The notes under the pieces were generated by a model that was not told where the DNA came from, ran no database searches, and saw only the letters and a program-made list of their open reading frames with translations. From positions 1 through 64,000 of the forward strand of contig JAKBWA010000064.1 of NCBI GenBank assembly GCA_021841025.1: a stretch of 64,000 nt of DNA. The letters run 5' to 3'. The translations under genes and the position numbers were made by a program. Shown here piece after piece: positions 17,225 to 26,312 of the stretch. Within the stretch, counting starts at the first letter, position 1. The number at the start of each line of letters is the position of its first letter. Source of the DNA: Bacillota bacterium (GTDB lineage Bacteria > Bacillota > Sulfobacillia > Sulfobacillales > Sulfobacillaceae).

Positions 17225-19819
17225 CTACTCCCGAACTATCTTGGAAAAAATACCATACGGATCAAAGATCTTTTCTATCCGCCCTGTGATCGTCTGCCAG
17301 GGCAATTCCAGGACTTGTTGCCAGAAATGGTCCTTGACCCATTTTCTTGTAATCCCCGGGACCCGCGGCAACGCTTGATGCCGGGAATAAAGCTCGTATG
17401 CCCCGCTCCCCGGATACATAATCACTGCCAGGTCCGCTACTGGCTCCACCTCTGTTACGACGCTACCCAGTTCTGTGGGTTTTGTACCGCCTTCGGCCCA
17501 GCTGCCCTGATGCAAACTTTGCTCCTGCAGTTCTTGGCGAGTCTGTTCCCACTTTTGCCATGCCGCATCGTCGATATCCTGCCACTGGACCTCCAGACTT
17601 TGGTGTGCACAAAGTGCCTCGACCGTTTTTTGGATGGCAGCCACACCATCGGCTTGGTGCGAAATCCAAAGACGCGGACCTTCGTTGTTCCACCGAGTCA
17701 ATACCATGCCTTCGGGTCGGTTAGGGTGTTGACCCAACAGAAGACTAAGTCTCAACAAGGGATTTAGTTGGGAACTCGCAACATAGCCCCATAGGCCGCG
17801 GACAGGATATGGCCTTAAGCGTAAAATCACTCGAGAAATCACTCCCAGCGTACCCCAAGACCCAATGGCCAACTTGGTTACGTCATATCCTGCAACGTTT
17901 TTCATGGTCTTGCGGCCAAAGCGCATAGCCTCACCCAATCCGTCGACCCATTGCAGACCTAACACCACATCGCGCCAGCCCATCAAAAAACTGTGCCGCC
18001 AATGCCGTGCATTGGCGCCAATCAATCCCCCCACAGTGTCATGTCCGGTGCTCGGCAACATGGGTATATCCAAGCGGTCCTGTCGCAACAACTGCAACAA
18101 ATCCTTGGCCTCGATGCCGGCTTCAACTTCAATGGTCAGATTGTCTTGGTCATAGTCGACGATTTTCTTCATGGCCTTCATGCTCAATGGGGTATCGGGT
18201 GCTCCTCCAATAAAAGGCCACTTTTGAAAGCTTCCACCCACGGAGAGACGACGTCCCTGTTGTCCTGCCTCAAGAATGGCATCTTGAAGCTGCGAGTCAT
18301 TCTGCGGGCTCCACATCTTTGGCCACGCATGAGATTCACCGGATGGAGGAAAATCGATCTGACGCGCAGGCGGAGCTAAGACCACTTTGACCGGGTTAAA
18401 TAATGTCTGCGGATCGAAAGCTTCTTTGATGCGAACCATCACTGAACGTTCCTTGTCACTGTACATCAGGTCCAAGTTTTCGATCTTATCAATCCCAATG
18501 CCATGTTCTCCGGTAATCGCTCCGCCACGAGCAACACAGGCTTGCAAAATAGCACGGTCAGCTTGCTTCATGCGGTCGACTTCATCGGCATCCCCCGGGT
18601 TATACGTGATAATCGGGTGCAGATTGCCATCGCCGGCGTGAGCCGCACAAAAAATGTCAAATCCAAACTGGCGCCCAATGTTTAACACATCATTCATCAT
18701 ATCAGCTAATAATGGACGAGGAACAGTCACATCTTGGATCCACAAGTGAGGAGCCAGCCTGGCGGCGGCTCCATAGTGGGCCCGGCGTCCTCGCCAAAAA
18801 TTGTCTGCCTCTAACTCAGTTGCCGCAATCTTGAGGTCTTCTACACCGTATTGACCTAATATCTCTTGAATGGCAGTGACCTCCAAAGAAATTTCTCTGG
18901 GATCTCCATCGACTTCAATCAACAAGACAGCACCCGCATCCACAGGATACCCCGCATGGACAAAGGACTCGACCAATTGCAATGACTTCTTATCCAGCAA
19001 TTCTAAGGTGGACGGAATAATTTGACTGGAAATAAGCTTCTGCACTGCCTCCAGAGCCTCTTCAGGGGATGCAAAAACAGCCAGCATGGTTTGCTTGGCC
19101 TCAGGTTGGGGCCAGATATCGAGCACTATTCGCGTAATGACAGCCATGGTTCCCTCAGAACCGCTCAAAACACCGGTAAAGTCCAGCCCAGCTCGGAAGT
19201 CACGCGCCGGAGGCGTCCACACCACACTTCCGTCTTCTAACACGACTTGCAGCTGAATTACATGATTTGTTGTCACACCGTATTTAATACAATGCGGACC
19301 TCCCGAATTTTCCCCCACATTTCCCCCAAGAGTCGAGATCTTATGACTTGCGGGATCGGGGGGATAGAAGAATCCCTGTGCCGATAACGCTTCCTGCAAA
19401 TCAGCATTGATAACTCCGGGTTCTACCTCTGCTTGTCTATTCACCGTATCCAGCGCAATAATGCGGCGCTGACTGGTTAAAACCAAGATCACCCCCCCTA
19501 TGACCGGTGTCGTGCCTCCGCTTAAATTGGAAGACGAGCCGCGGGCAATAAGGTATACATGGTGTTTATGGCACATCTTGACCACACGCTGCACGTCGTC
19601 AGCGTCCAAGGCAAACACGACCACGTCAGGAACATGTCTTTCCCCGGTCCCATCATAGCTGAAAGCCATGCGTTGACCGTAATCATCCAAGATCTGAGCC
19701 GGGTTCATCACCTCCTTCAACTCACGAACAAATGCTGTAAGTTGATCAGCCCGCGTAGGTTTATGATGCACGGTGAGATGGCTGCGGTCTAACTGACCCG
19801 CAAGAACTTTTTTATCCAT
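17225..19819 (-). CDS. GlcD-GlcE fusion, FAD-binding glycolate oxidase
   Basis: Oxidises glycolate (or a related 2-hydroxy acid) to the 2-oxo acid. Residues about 55-480 match GlcD: FAD-binding PCMH domain with 'RGSSSNLSGGTTP', 'PPDPASHKISTLGGNVGENS' and a C-terminal FAD-oxidase domain ending in 'GAITGEHGIGIDK' and 'DPQTLFNPVKV'. Residues about 515-864 form a second, GlcE-like FAD-binding half ('LSVGGSFQKWPFIGG', 'TVGGLIGANARH', 'GRKTMKNVAGYDVTKL'). In most bacteria these are two genes; here they are one 864-aa chain. ATG at 19819 with AAAGG is preferred over the tracked start 21 bases upstream. Forms an operon with glcF and the NUDIX gene. Confidence 0.9.
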   Translation of the reverse strand: MDKKVLAGQLDRSHLTVHHKPTRADQLTAFVRELKEVMNPAQILDDYGQRMAFSYDGTGERHVPDVVVFALDADDVQRVVKMCHKHHVYLIARGSSSNLSGGTTPVIGGVILVLTSQRRIIALDTVNRQAEVEPGVINADLQEALSAQGFFYPPDPASHKISTLGGNVGENSGGPHCIKYGVTTNHVIQLQVVLEDGSVVWTPPARDFRAGLDFTGVLSGSEGTMAVITRIVLDIWPQPEAKQTMLAVFASPEEALEAVQKLISSQIIPSTLELLDKKSLQLVESFVHAGYPVDAGAVLLIEVDGDPREISLEVTAIQEILGQYGVEDLKIAATELEADNFWRGRRAHYGAAARLAPHLWIQDVTVPRPLLADMMNDVLNIGRQFGFDIFCAAHAGDGNLHPIITYNPGDADEVDRMKQADRAILQACVARGGAITGEHGIGIDKIENLDLMYSDKERSVMVRIKEAFDPQTLFNPVKVVLAPPARQIDFPPSGESHAWPKMWSPQNDSQLQDAILEAGQQGRRLSVGGSFQKWPFIGGAPDTPLSMKAMKKIVDYDQDNLTIEVEAGIEAKDLLQLLRQDRLDIPMLPSTGHDTVGGLIGANARHWRHSFLMGWRDVVLGLQWVDGLGEAMRFGRKTMKNVAGYDVTKLAIGSWGTLGVISRVILRLRPYPVRGLWGYVASSQLNPLLRLSLLLGQHPNRPEGMVLTRWNNEGPRLWISHQADGVAAIQKTVEALCAHQSLEVQWQDIDDAAWQKWEQTRQELQEQSLHQGSWAEGGTKPTELGSVVTEVEPVADLAVIMYPGSGAYELYSRHQALPRVPGITRKWVKDHFWQQVLELPWQTITGRIEKIFDPYGIFSKIVRE

Positions 19820-20264
19820 CTTGTCTGCCTTTCTACACATGTTTAAAAGTCATTCGTAAGCTTGCGCCCGGAACTTAGCTCAGCTAAAACCCCTATACCT
19901 GGACCAGACGCAACGTCTTGGCCGGCCAGAGGCTAGAGGCTCCATTCCCCCTTACACACTGCTCTTCCTCATCCAGGAATCTTTAAGAGGGTTATCCCAT
20001 TAAACCCATAACCCAGGATCTTTTCTGAACCCATTCACATAGCATTCGCGGCCTGCTAAATGTTGCACGAATTTTTTCTCGCGAACATGATCTTCCATGC
20101 TAACCCCCCCGTGCCTGTACATGGCAAAAGCCTGGACCGCTAGGGGTTCAACCTGTCACAACCCAGGCAACTGATATTGCAAAATGATATCCATTCACAG
20201 TGTGCTTACCTGTTTGTTCAAAACTGAAATGAATGCCCTGTTTGTTCAAGCCACTAGTCGGTGT
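19820..20264. other. intergenic region with hairpin, short ORF and direct repeat
   Basis: Contains a compound hairpin (GCCTGG..GGGTT/AACCCAGGC, 20130-20168), a possible 32-codon minus ORF (20000-20098, 'MEDHVREKKFVQHLAGRECY') preceded by a G run, and a direct repeat CCTGTTTGTTCAA (20209 and 20237, 28 bp apart). None is a confident gene. The hairpin may end the deformylase transcript. Confidence 0.35.
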
Positions 20265-20858
20265 TTACCAAATCAGGGCATGTCCCGGTAACGGACGGCG
20301 TCTCATCTCAACAAACTGCCGCAAGTCCTCTGTGAGCGGAACTTTCTGATACTCGGCTTCTTCGTTCTTGTTTTCACGAGGAATTTCTTCCATTGTATAC
20401 AACTCGTCCAATGAATCGATACGGTCAATAAAAAGCACACCTTCCAAGTGGTCCACTTCATGTTGAATAATACGGGCATCAAACCCTTCATACCCCCGCC
20501 GCAAGGAACGGCCTTGAGTGTCAGTACCCGAGATTTCAATGTATTCCGCACGACGTGTCTGCCCGTATATGCCGGGAACACTTAAACAGCCATCATAATC
20601 TTTGACTTCACCCCGCGCTCGAATGATCTTGGGATTAACAATAATTTCAGGCTCATCCATTTGGTTGCCTTTCCAAATAAACACCCGTTTGGATGATCCA
20701 ATTTGCGGCGCTGCAATTCCGTAAGCAGCCACAGTAGGCCATGTATCAAAAAGTTCTGTGATAAGCTTATGAATGTCGGCTGAAAAAGTTTTGACCTTCG
20801 TCGTTCGAGTTCGCAGAAAATCATTTTGTGTAGAAATTACCCAAATAGCTTGCTTCAA
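20265..20858 (-). CDS. def: peptide deformylase
   Basis: Removes the formyl group from nascent N-termini using a bound metal. All three motifs are visible: 'YGIAAPQIG' (46-54; the usual G-x-GLAAPQ), 'DGCLSVPG' with metal ligand C91 (Asp in place of the common Glu), and 'QHEVDHLEG' with H133, E134 and H137. It is somewhat long (197 aa) because of an acidic C-terminal tail. The start is TTG at 20858, with GGGGAG five bases upstream. The Toprim gene precedes it by 34 bp on the same strand. Confidence 0.94.
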   Translation of the reverse strand: MKQAIWVISTQNDFLRTRTTKVKTFSADIHKLITELFDTWPTVAAYGIAAPQIGSSKRVFIWKGNQMDEPEIIVNPKIIRARGEVKDYDGCLSVPGIYGQTRRAEYIEISGTDTQGRSLRRGYEGFDARIIQHEVDHLEGVLFIDRIDSLDELYTMEEIPRENKNEEAEYQKVPLTEDLRQFVEMRRRPLPGHALIW

Positions 20859-20892
20859 TAGACTCCCCTCATCTGCAACCGTGCTCAGTATC

Positions 20893-21225
20893 TTACTCCA
20901 CTTCGAGTATACCTAAACGTCTAAATCGCTCCATGATGTAATCGACTGGAGTATGTTCTACTCCATTATACCCGGGTTTGGTATAAACGTTCAGAGCATC
21001 CGGGAAGACCTCCCGTAATATCTGCCGGATACGGCGCCCTGCCGCATCCGCGTCCGTGAAGATAACAACCGTATGATGCTTCACTGCTTTACGAATACGT
21101 TCCAGGCGATCCTGGTTCGGAATTCCAAATGTTGGAATAATAGGAACGTCAGGAGGAAGAACGGCTTGCAGGCGTGAACGATCATTTTTCCCTTCCACAA
21201 TCACTGCAAAATTTTCGTCACCCAT
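20893..21225 (-). CDS. small Toprim-domain protein (RNase M5-like)
   Basis: 110 residues that form a stand-alone Toprim nuclease/primase fold: 'AVIVEGKNDRSRLQ' carries the catalytic Glu (E11), and 'VVIFTDADAAGRRIR' the D-x-D pair (D58, D60). Such short Toprim proteins are related to RNase M5, which matures 5S rRNA, but the C-terminal M5 domain is missing, so the role is unproven. AAGGAGG lies ten bases before the ATG. Probably cotranscribed with def. Confidence 0.82.
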   Translation of the reverse strand: MGDENFAVIVEGKNDRSRLQAVLPPDVPIIPTFGIPNQDRLERIRKAVKHHTVVIFTDADAAGRRIRQILREVFPDALNVYTKPGYNGVEHTPVDYIMERFRRLGILEVE

Positions 21226-22144
21226 AGCAAAATGACCTCCTTAGGAGCAGTGCAAGTATCACATCGTAATAAAAATCGGCACTGTTCCAAAGTCAATCCA
21301 ACTTCCATCGCGTCTACTTCTCTCGTTCCTGATAGAGCTTGGGTTTAACGAATGGCTAATAACGCCATAGGCACAACACCCTTGTTAGCTGTGCTAATCT
21401 TCTATCCAATCATTGCAAAAGCACTGTCAGCGACGCGACCTCTATTGTGATATTATCCACCAATTTTTTTGCATGTTCTGCAAACCCAGCCACCCCGAAC
21501 CCATTACCATCCACGATGTTTGTTTAGTCATTCAAAATCACGTCGGAGAAAATCCCCTCCCTCAGCATCAGACCAAAGACTATGTAACGGCACTGCACCA
21601 CCATCCACTTGCTACAAACCTGAACAAACTATCATGAGGAACTAACTCCTCATAGTTCCCTTGATGGATTCGTGGCCAGATAAATTCGTCGACTCAAGGA
21701 CTACTGACAATGGGCTATTAACGTCCTCTAAATCATTTTAGCAAATTCGCAGCGCCGATCCTCGGAATTTCCTGACGATTCCATTGACTTGTTAGGGATT
21801 ACATCGTGTTAAGGAATTATGCGAAACCTTGCGGGGCTATGTAATTGCCCAATTGGCCTATATGTGGCTCGCAAACATGCCTTGGGGGGTTTAGAACAAC
21901 GGACGAACCAGGCGTGACGTTAAAAGGACACTCTACATGCAAAACAAGAGGCCTCACCCCCGTGCATGTGCAATTTGCCTTTGGCGACACTCCTCCTATC
22001 ACAAACCTCATCCGAGGAACCATTGGAATTTGTTAGGGATGAATTCCTCCTTCTCTGAGTTTTAGGGTCGCCTACTGTTGCCGCGTGCCTCGGTGATGTC
22101 CATGACAGTTCTCTGTTATACTAAACATGTCTAGTTTTCAGCAT
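21226..22144. other. gene-poor intergenic region
   Basis: About 920 bases without a supported gene. The tracked ORFs (21413 plus, 21817 minus, 21845 plus) lack ribosome binding sites and family features and overlap one another. The sequence TTGTTAGGGAT occurs near 21790 and again near 22031. No RNA gene or insertion sequence could be recognised; decayed DNA is likely. Confidence 0.35.
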
Positions 22145-22157
22145 AACCTGTCAGGTT
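22145..22157. promoter_or_regulatory. 13-bp palindrome upstream of aldo-keto reductase
   Basis: AACCTGTCAGGTT is a perfect inverted repeat (6 bp arms, one central base), about 50 bases before the reductase start and just after a TATACT that could be a -10. It is a candidate operator, perhaps for the nearby PadR protein, which is inference. Confidence 0.4.
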
Positions 22158-22205
22158 GAATGCCCTTCGCAACGACAAATATTCCTGATGAGAGGAGTCA
22201 AGGTA

Positions 22206-23057
22206 ATGGACACCGTTTCATTTGGTTCGGAACAAACTTATGCTGCCTTGGGTCAAGGAACCTGGAGAATGGGAACAGATTCGTCGTTGTTTGCACAGGA
22301 AGTCGAGGTCATAAGAGAAGGCATAAGGCAAAATTTAAGGGTGATTGATACTGCTGCCATGTATGCTGATGGAGGAGCTGAAAGGGTGGTGGGAGAAGCA
22401 GTTCGCCCTTTACGCCAATACGTCTTTGTTGTAACCAAAGTCTGGCCTACGCATGCGAGTTACGAAGGAGTCATTTCGTCATTGAAAGACTCCTTAAACA
22501 GGCTGGGATCTGACTATGTTGATTTATTTCTTCTACATTGGCCTAGCGCCCAGTATCCTTTGAGGGAGACCCTTAAAGCCATGGCTGAAGTTTATGATAG
22601 GGGGTGGGCAAAAGCCATCGGTGTAAGCAATTTCAACGCAGATTTGCTAAAACAGACACAACAGTTCCTCGGAACCATACCTTTAACGGCCAATCAAATT
22701 GAGTACTCCTTAATGGCCCGAGCAGCAGAGGTGACGGTAATACCCTATTGTCAGGACCACAACATCACCGTAATGGCTTATTCACCCATCAAACATATTA
22801 ATGTGCTATCCCCTGACAGTAGACAAAGAACAGCCCTTAGAGAAATTGCCGCGCACTATGGTGTAACGGAACAAGCCATCGCGTTGGCATGGGTTATTCG
22901 CAAGCCTGGCACCATCGCTATTCCCAAGACATCTCGCGCTGATCGCCTTTCATCTAATTTACAAGCGCTCAAGATCACCCTTAGCCTCGAAGACGAAAAG
23001 CATTTAGATCGCATCTTCCCTCCCGCCTCACAGGACTTGCCTGTACAGTGGCTGTAA
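22206..23057 (+). CDS. aldo/keto reductase
   Basis: NADPH-dependent reductase of aldehydes and ketones with a TIM barrel. The catalytic tetrad is complete: D48 in 'RVIDTAAMY', Y53, K78 in 'FVVTKVW' and H111 in 'LLHWPS'. Cofactor motifs 'GVSNFN' and 'IAIPKTSRADRLSSN' are present. I start at ATG 22206 because GAGGAG lies eight bases ahead; the tracked ATG 18 bases upstream has none. 283 aa fits the family. Convergent with the padR gene, whose stop is 23 bp away. Confidence 0.93.
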   Translation: MDTVSFGSEQTYAALGQGTWRMGTDSSLFAQEVEVIREGIRQNLRVIDTAAMYADGGAERVVGEAVRPLRQYVFVVTKVWPTHASYEGVISSLKDSLNRLGSDYVDLFLLHWPSAQYPLRETLKAMAEVYDRGWAKAIGVSNFNADLLKQTQQFLGTIPLTANQIEYSLMARAAEVTVIPYCQDHNITVMAYSPIKHINVLSPDSRQRTALREIAAHYGVTEQAIALAWVIRKPGTIAIPKTSRADRLSSNLQALKITLSLEDEKHLDRIFPPASQDLPVQWL

Positions 23058-23080
23058 TCCCACTTCTCCTGTTCTTCCAT

Positions 23081-23449
23081 TTATTCGTCTGTAATGTGGG
23101 TTTGTTCCCACCACGTTAGAAACAGATCCAAAGACTGACGCCTGACACGAATCTCCTCGGCGCGTTCTTTTAAACTCTCAATTCCCTTTTCGGTAATATG
23201 GTAAAAACGCTTGGGGGCTCCTTGGTCTTCGGTAATCCAGGAAGATGACAAGGCCCCCTGATTCTCTAGATCACGCAATAATCTGTAAACTCCTCCACTA
23301 TCGATGCTCCAAACAGGGGGCAGTTCATCTTGCAGACGTTTGAGAATCGCTCCCCCGTGCATTGGTTGTTGACAAATAAATAATAAGATAAATGCTTCCA
23401 AATGCTTGCCGGTTTGATAGCGCCGTGCCGGTTCTATTGGGTTTGGCAT
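23081..23449 (-). CDS. PadR-family transcriptional regulator
   Basis: Winged-helix regulator: 'LEAFILLFICQQPMHGGAIL', the wing block 'IDSGGVYRLLRDLENQGAL' and 'PKRFYHITEKGIESLKERAE' are classic PadR signatures. 122 aa, typical of the short PadR type. The ATG at 23449 (second tracked codon; the first is a TTG) has GAGGAG six bases upstream. It lies 144 bp downstream of gcdH on the same strand and may regulate the gab/gcd operon or the reductase. The ligand is unknown. Confidence 0.9.
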   Translation of the reverse strand: MPNPIEPARRYQTGKHLEAFILLFICQQPMHGGAILKRLQDELPPVWSIDSGGVYRLLRDLENQGALSSSWITEDQGAPKRFYHITEKGIESLKERAEEIRVRRQSLDLFLTWWEQTHITDE

Positions 23450-23592
23450 CAAAAACTCCTCTTTATTTTCATTAACTCTCTCCCTACCTTAACAAAAAGT
23501 TGGCGATGATGCTATTGCCAACGGCAAACGAATGAAGCCACACTGGGTACTGATGGGGCTTTCCGAGTAGAACGCACTGGCTTCATGCTCCC

Positions 23593-24780
23593 CTAAAATG
23601 CGCTGTATCCGAGAAGATCTCGTCCCACAATCAACGTATGAATTTCATAAGTTCCTTCATAAGTGTCAACCGTCTCCAAATTGGCCATATGACGAATGGC
23701 TGTATAGTCTGTGCTGATTCCATTTCCGCCCAGTAATTCCCGTGCCATTCGGGCAATTTCGAGAGCTGCACGAGCATTATGCCGCTTGGCCATGGAAACC
23801 TGGCTATAACTCAACTGGTCTGACTGATATAAGATTCCCAGTTGCCTCGCCATCAATTGCATATTCAGTAGTCGTGTCTGCATATCAACAATCCGTTCTT
23901 GTACCAATTGCTTGCTTGCTATGGGATGCTCAAAGGCGGTACGGCTTGAGGCGTAACGGGCACATTCCACTAAAGCGTCCATGGCAGCCCCAATTGTTCC
24001 CCAGACAATACCGTAGCGTGCCTGAGTCAAACAACTTAAAGGAGCGCCCAACCCCTGGGCCTGGGGCAAAATCATCTCTTTACCCACCCTTACAGCGTCT
24101 AAATAGAGTTCAGACGTCGCCGACATGCGCATCGATGCCTTAGTTTTAATAGGACGTGACGAAAAACCTTGTGATTGTGTCGGCACAATGAACCCCCTTA
24201 CCGTGCCCGTATCATCTTTTGCCCACACAATGGCCACATCAGCAATGTGCCCGTTGGTAATCCATCTCTTAGCGCCCGAGATCACATAACCTTCCCTATC
24301 TTGATGTGCGCGAGTCCTCATCGAGGACGGATCGGATCCCGCATCAGGTTCTGTCAATCCAAAACATCCAATCATTTCACCCAAGGCCATAGCAGGGAGG
24401 TACTTCCGTCGCTGTTCTTCAGTCCCATAACGATAGATAGCATACATCGCCAACGCTCCTTGAACCGACGCAAATGATCTGAGTCCCGAATCCCCCCGTT
24501 CCAATTCCTGCATCATAAGCCCATAGACCAACGGCGAAACATTGCTACCGCCATACACTTCGGGCAGATGCGCTCCAAATACCCCAAGGCGTCCGAGTTC
24601 AGGAATCAGAGATGGAGGAAATTCTCCTTGTTGCCACCATTGTCCGGCGTAAGGTTTTACATGCTCGTCAACGAATTGGCGAACCATATGCTGAACGTCT
24701 CGTTCTTCATCAGTCCATAGGTTGGACACATGATAAAAATCTTCAATTTTTTCCGTGAAGGCGCTTTCAGTGAATTCCAT
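23593..24780 (-). CDS. gcdH: acyl-CoA dehydrogenase, glutaryl-CoA dehydrogenase type
   Basis: FAD enzyme of the acyl-CoA dehydrogenase family. 'FGLTEPDAGSDPSSM' binds substrate and FAD, 'RWITNG' follows, and the catalytic glutamate lies in 'DTYEGTYEIHTLIVGRDLLG' (E375). This C-terminal arrangement and 'ARYGIVWGTIGAA' are those of glutaryl-CoA dehydrogenases, which oxidise and decarboxylate glutaryl-CoA to crotonyl-CoA. Other acyl-CoA substrates cannot be excluded. AAGGAAGG precedes the ATG. The neighbours (an aminotransferase and a semialdehyde dehydrogenase) suit lysine/5-aminovalerate degradation through glutarate. Confidence 0.87.
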   Translation of the reverse strand: MEFTESAFTEKIEDFYHVSNLWTDEERDVQHMVRQFVDEHVKPYAGQWWQQGEFPPSLIPELGRLGVFGAHLPEVYGGSNVSPLVYGLMMQELERGDSGLRSFASVQGALAMYAIYRYGTEEQRRKYLPAMALGEMIGCFGLTEPDAGSDPSSMRTRAHQDREGYVISGAKRWITNGHIADVAIVWAKDDTGTVRGFIVPTQSQGFSSRPIKTKASMRMSATSELYLDAVRVGKEMILPQAQGLGAPLSCLTQARYGIVWGTIGAAMDALVECARYASSRTAFEHPIASKQLVQERIVDMQTRLLNMQLMARQLGILYQSDQLSYSQVSMAKRHNARAALEIARMARELLGGNGISTDYTAIRHMANLETVDTYEGTYEIHTLIVGRDLLGYSAF

Positions 24781-24824
24781 GAGGAAGACCTTCCTTTCTT
24801 AGGTTTGGACGAGAGGAGGAGGGC

Positions 24825-24840
24825 GGGCGCCAAGGCGCCC
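24825..24840 (-). promoter_or_regulatory. GC-rich hairpin between gabT and gcdH
   Basis: GGGCGCC-AA-GGCGCCC is a perfect 7-bp inverted repeat in the 120-bp gap. It is not followed by a T run on the minus strand, so it may lower downstream expression or protect an mRNA end rather than terminate. Confidence 0.4.
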
Positions 24841-24900
24841 AGGCCCCTGCAACTGGTGCGGACTCCGCCCCTTATCCCCTCGCAGGTATATTAAAGAAGC

Positions 24901-26256
24901 CTACGGGCGGCTTTCTTCGGCAAATGCCTCACCCAGGATGTTCATTGCCTCTTCCAGCATGTCGGATGGCGTGTTGAGCGGAGCCAGAAAACGAATGACA
25001 TTCCCGTAAATCCCTGCTTTCAACAGAATGACCCCATGGGTCATGGCTCTCCGTAAGACTCGAGCGGTCATGTCGCTATCAGGTTCTTTTGTGTCCTTAT
25101 CTTTAACCAGTTCGATACCGACCATAGCCCCTAATCCCCTAACATCTCCAATTACAGGATACTTTCGCTGTAATGCTTCCAAGCGGCGCACCAAATATTT
25201 ACCCTGGCGTACAGCTTGAGTGAGTAAATCCTCCTCTTCAAAAATATCCAAAACGGCATTAGCGGCGACTGTCGCCAACGGGTTGCCAACATAGGTTCCT
25301 CCGAGTTGGGAATCATCGGGTCCATTCATAACCTCTGGACGTCCCATAACCCCAGACAACGGTACCCCGTCCGCAATTGATTTAGCCATAGTCAAAAGGT
25401 CGGGACGAATACCCGCATGTTCTGTAGCAAAAAACTTGCCGGTACGTCCAAAACCCGACTGAACTTCGTCAACAATCAAAAGAATGCCATGACGCTGGGT
25501 AAATTCTCGAAGCCACGGCAAAAAGTCACGAGGCGGAACAACAAATCCGCCTTCGCCTTGAACCGGCTCCACTATGACAGCGGCCACATCTTCCGGTGCA
25601 ACCTGCAACAATAATGATTGTTCTATCGCTCGAAAGCATTTTTCGCTGCATTCATGTCGACCGCTCCCTTCAGCATACGGACACCGAAATGGATAGGGAT
25701 ATGGTGCACGGTAGACCTCGGGCGCAAAAGGTCCCATCCCCGCTTTATAGGGATGCACTTTGCTGGTGAGGCTCATCGCCATAAGGGTCCGGCCATGGAA
25801 AGCCCGTTCAAACGCAATTATTCCATTACGCCTGGTATAAGCCCGGGCAATCTTAATGGCATTTTCTACGGCCTCCGCGCCAGAATTAAGAAAAACAGTG
25901 GTGGCGGGCCCACCGCCAGGAAATCGAGCATTCAAGCGTTCAGCCAACTTCACGTAGCTCTCATACGGAACCATCGTAAAATCTGTGTGCAAAAACCGAT
26001 CCACCTGTTCGTGAAGAGCTTTCTTGACTTTATCATGCGTGTGTCCAACGTTTAACACACCCACACCGCCTGATAAATCGATAAATGTATTGCCGTCAAT
26101 ATCAGTCAAAAGACTCCCGTGTGCCTTGTCGACGACAATAGGCGCATAGACAGAGGTAGCTCTGGGTGTTGCCTGACTGATACGGGATTGAACAGATTGC
26201 GACTTGGGACCTGGTATTTCAGTCTTTAATGCAATATACTTTGTAGATACTGCCAT
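24901..26256 (-). CDS. gabT: class III aminotransferase (4-aminobutyrate / 5-aminovalerate type)
   Basis: PLP enzyme that moves the terminal amino group of an omega-amino acid to 2-oxoglutarate. 'NSGAEAVENAIKIAR', 'FERAFHGRTLMAMSLTSK', 'VIVEPVQGEGGFVVPP', 'LIVDEVQSGFGRTG' and the PLP lysine in 'TMAKSIADG' (K292) are GabT blocks. 451 aa is normal. AAAGGAGG lies six bases before the ATG. GABA and 5-aminovalerate are both plausible substrates; adjacency to gcdH favours the latter. Operon gabD-gabT-gcdH. Confidence 0.92.
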   Translation of the reverse strand: MAVSTKYIALKTEIPGPKSQSVQSRISQATPRATSVYAPIVVDKAHGSLLTDIDGNTFIDLSGGVGVLNVGHTHDKVKKALHEQVDRFLHTDFTMVPYESYVKLAERLNARFPGGGPATTVFLNSGAEAVENAIKIARAYTRRNGIIAFERAFHGRTLMAMSLTSKVHPYKAGMGPFAPEVYRAPYPYPFRCPYAEGSGRHECSEKCFRAIEQSLLLQVAPEDVAAVIVEPVQGEGGFVVPPRDFLPWLREFTQRHGILLIVDEVQSGFGRTGKFFATEHAGIRPDLLTMAKSIADGVPLSGVMGRPEVMNGPDDSQLGGTYVGNPLATVAANAVLDIFEEEDLLTQAVRQGKYLVRRLEALQRKYPVIGDVRGLGAMVGIELVKDKDTKEPDSDMTARVLRRAMTHGVILLKAGIYGNVIRFLAPLNTPSDMLEEAMNILGEAFAEESRP

Positions 26257-26312
26257 AAGAATCCTCCTTTAACATATGGGCATTTTTCGTGTACACAAGA
26301 ATGCCGAAGCCT

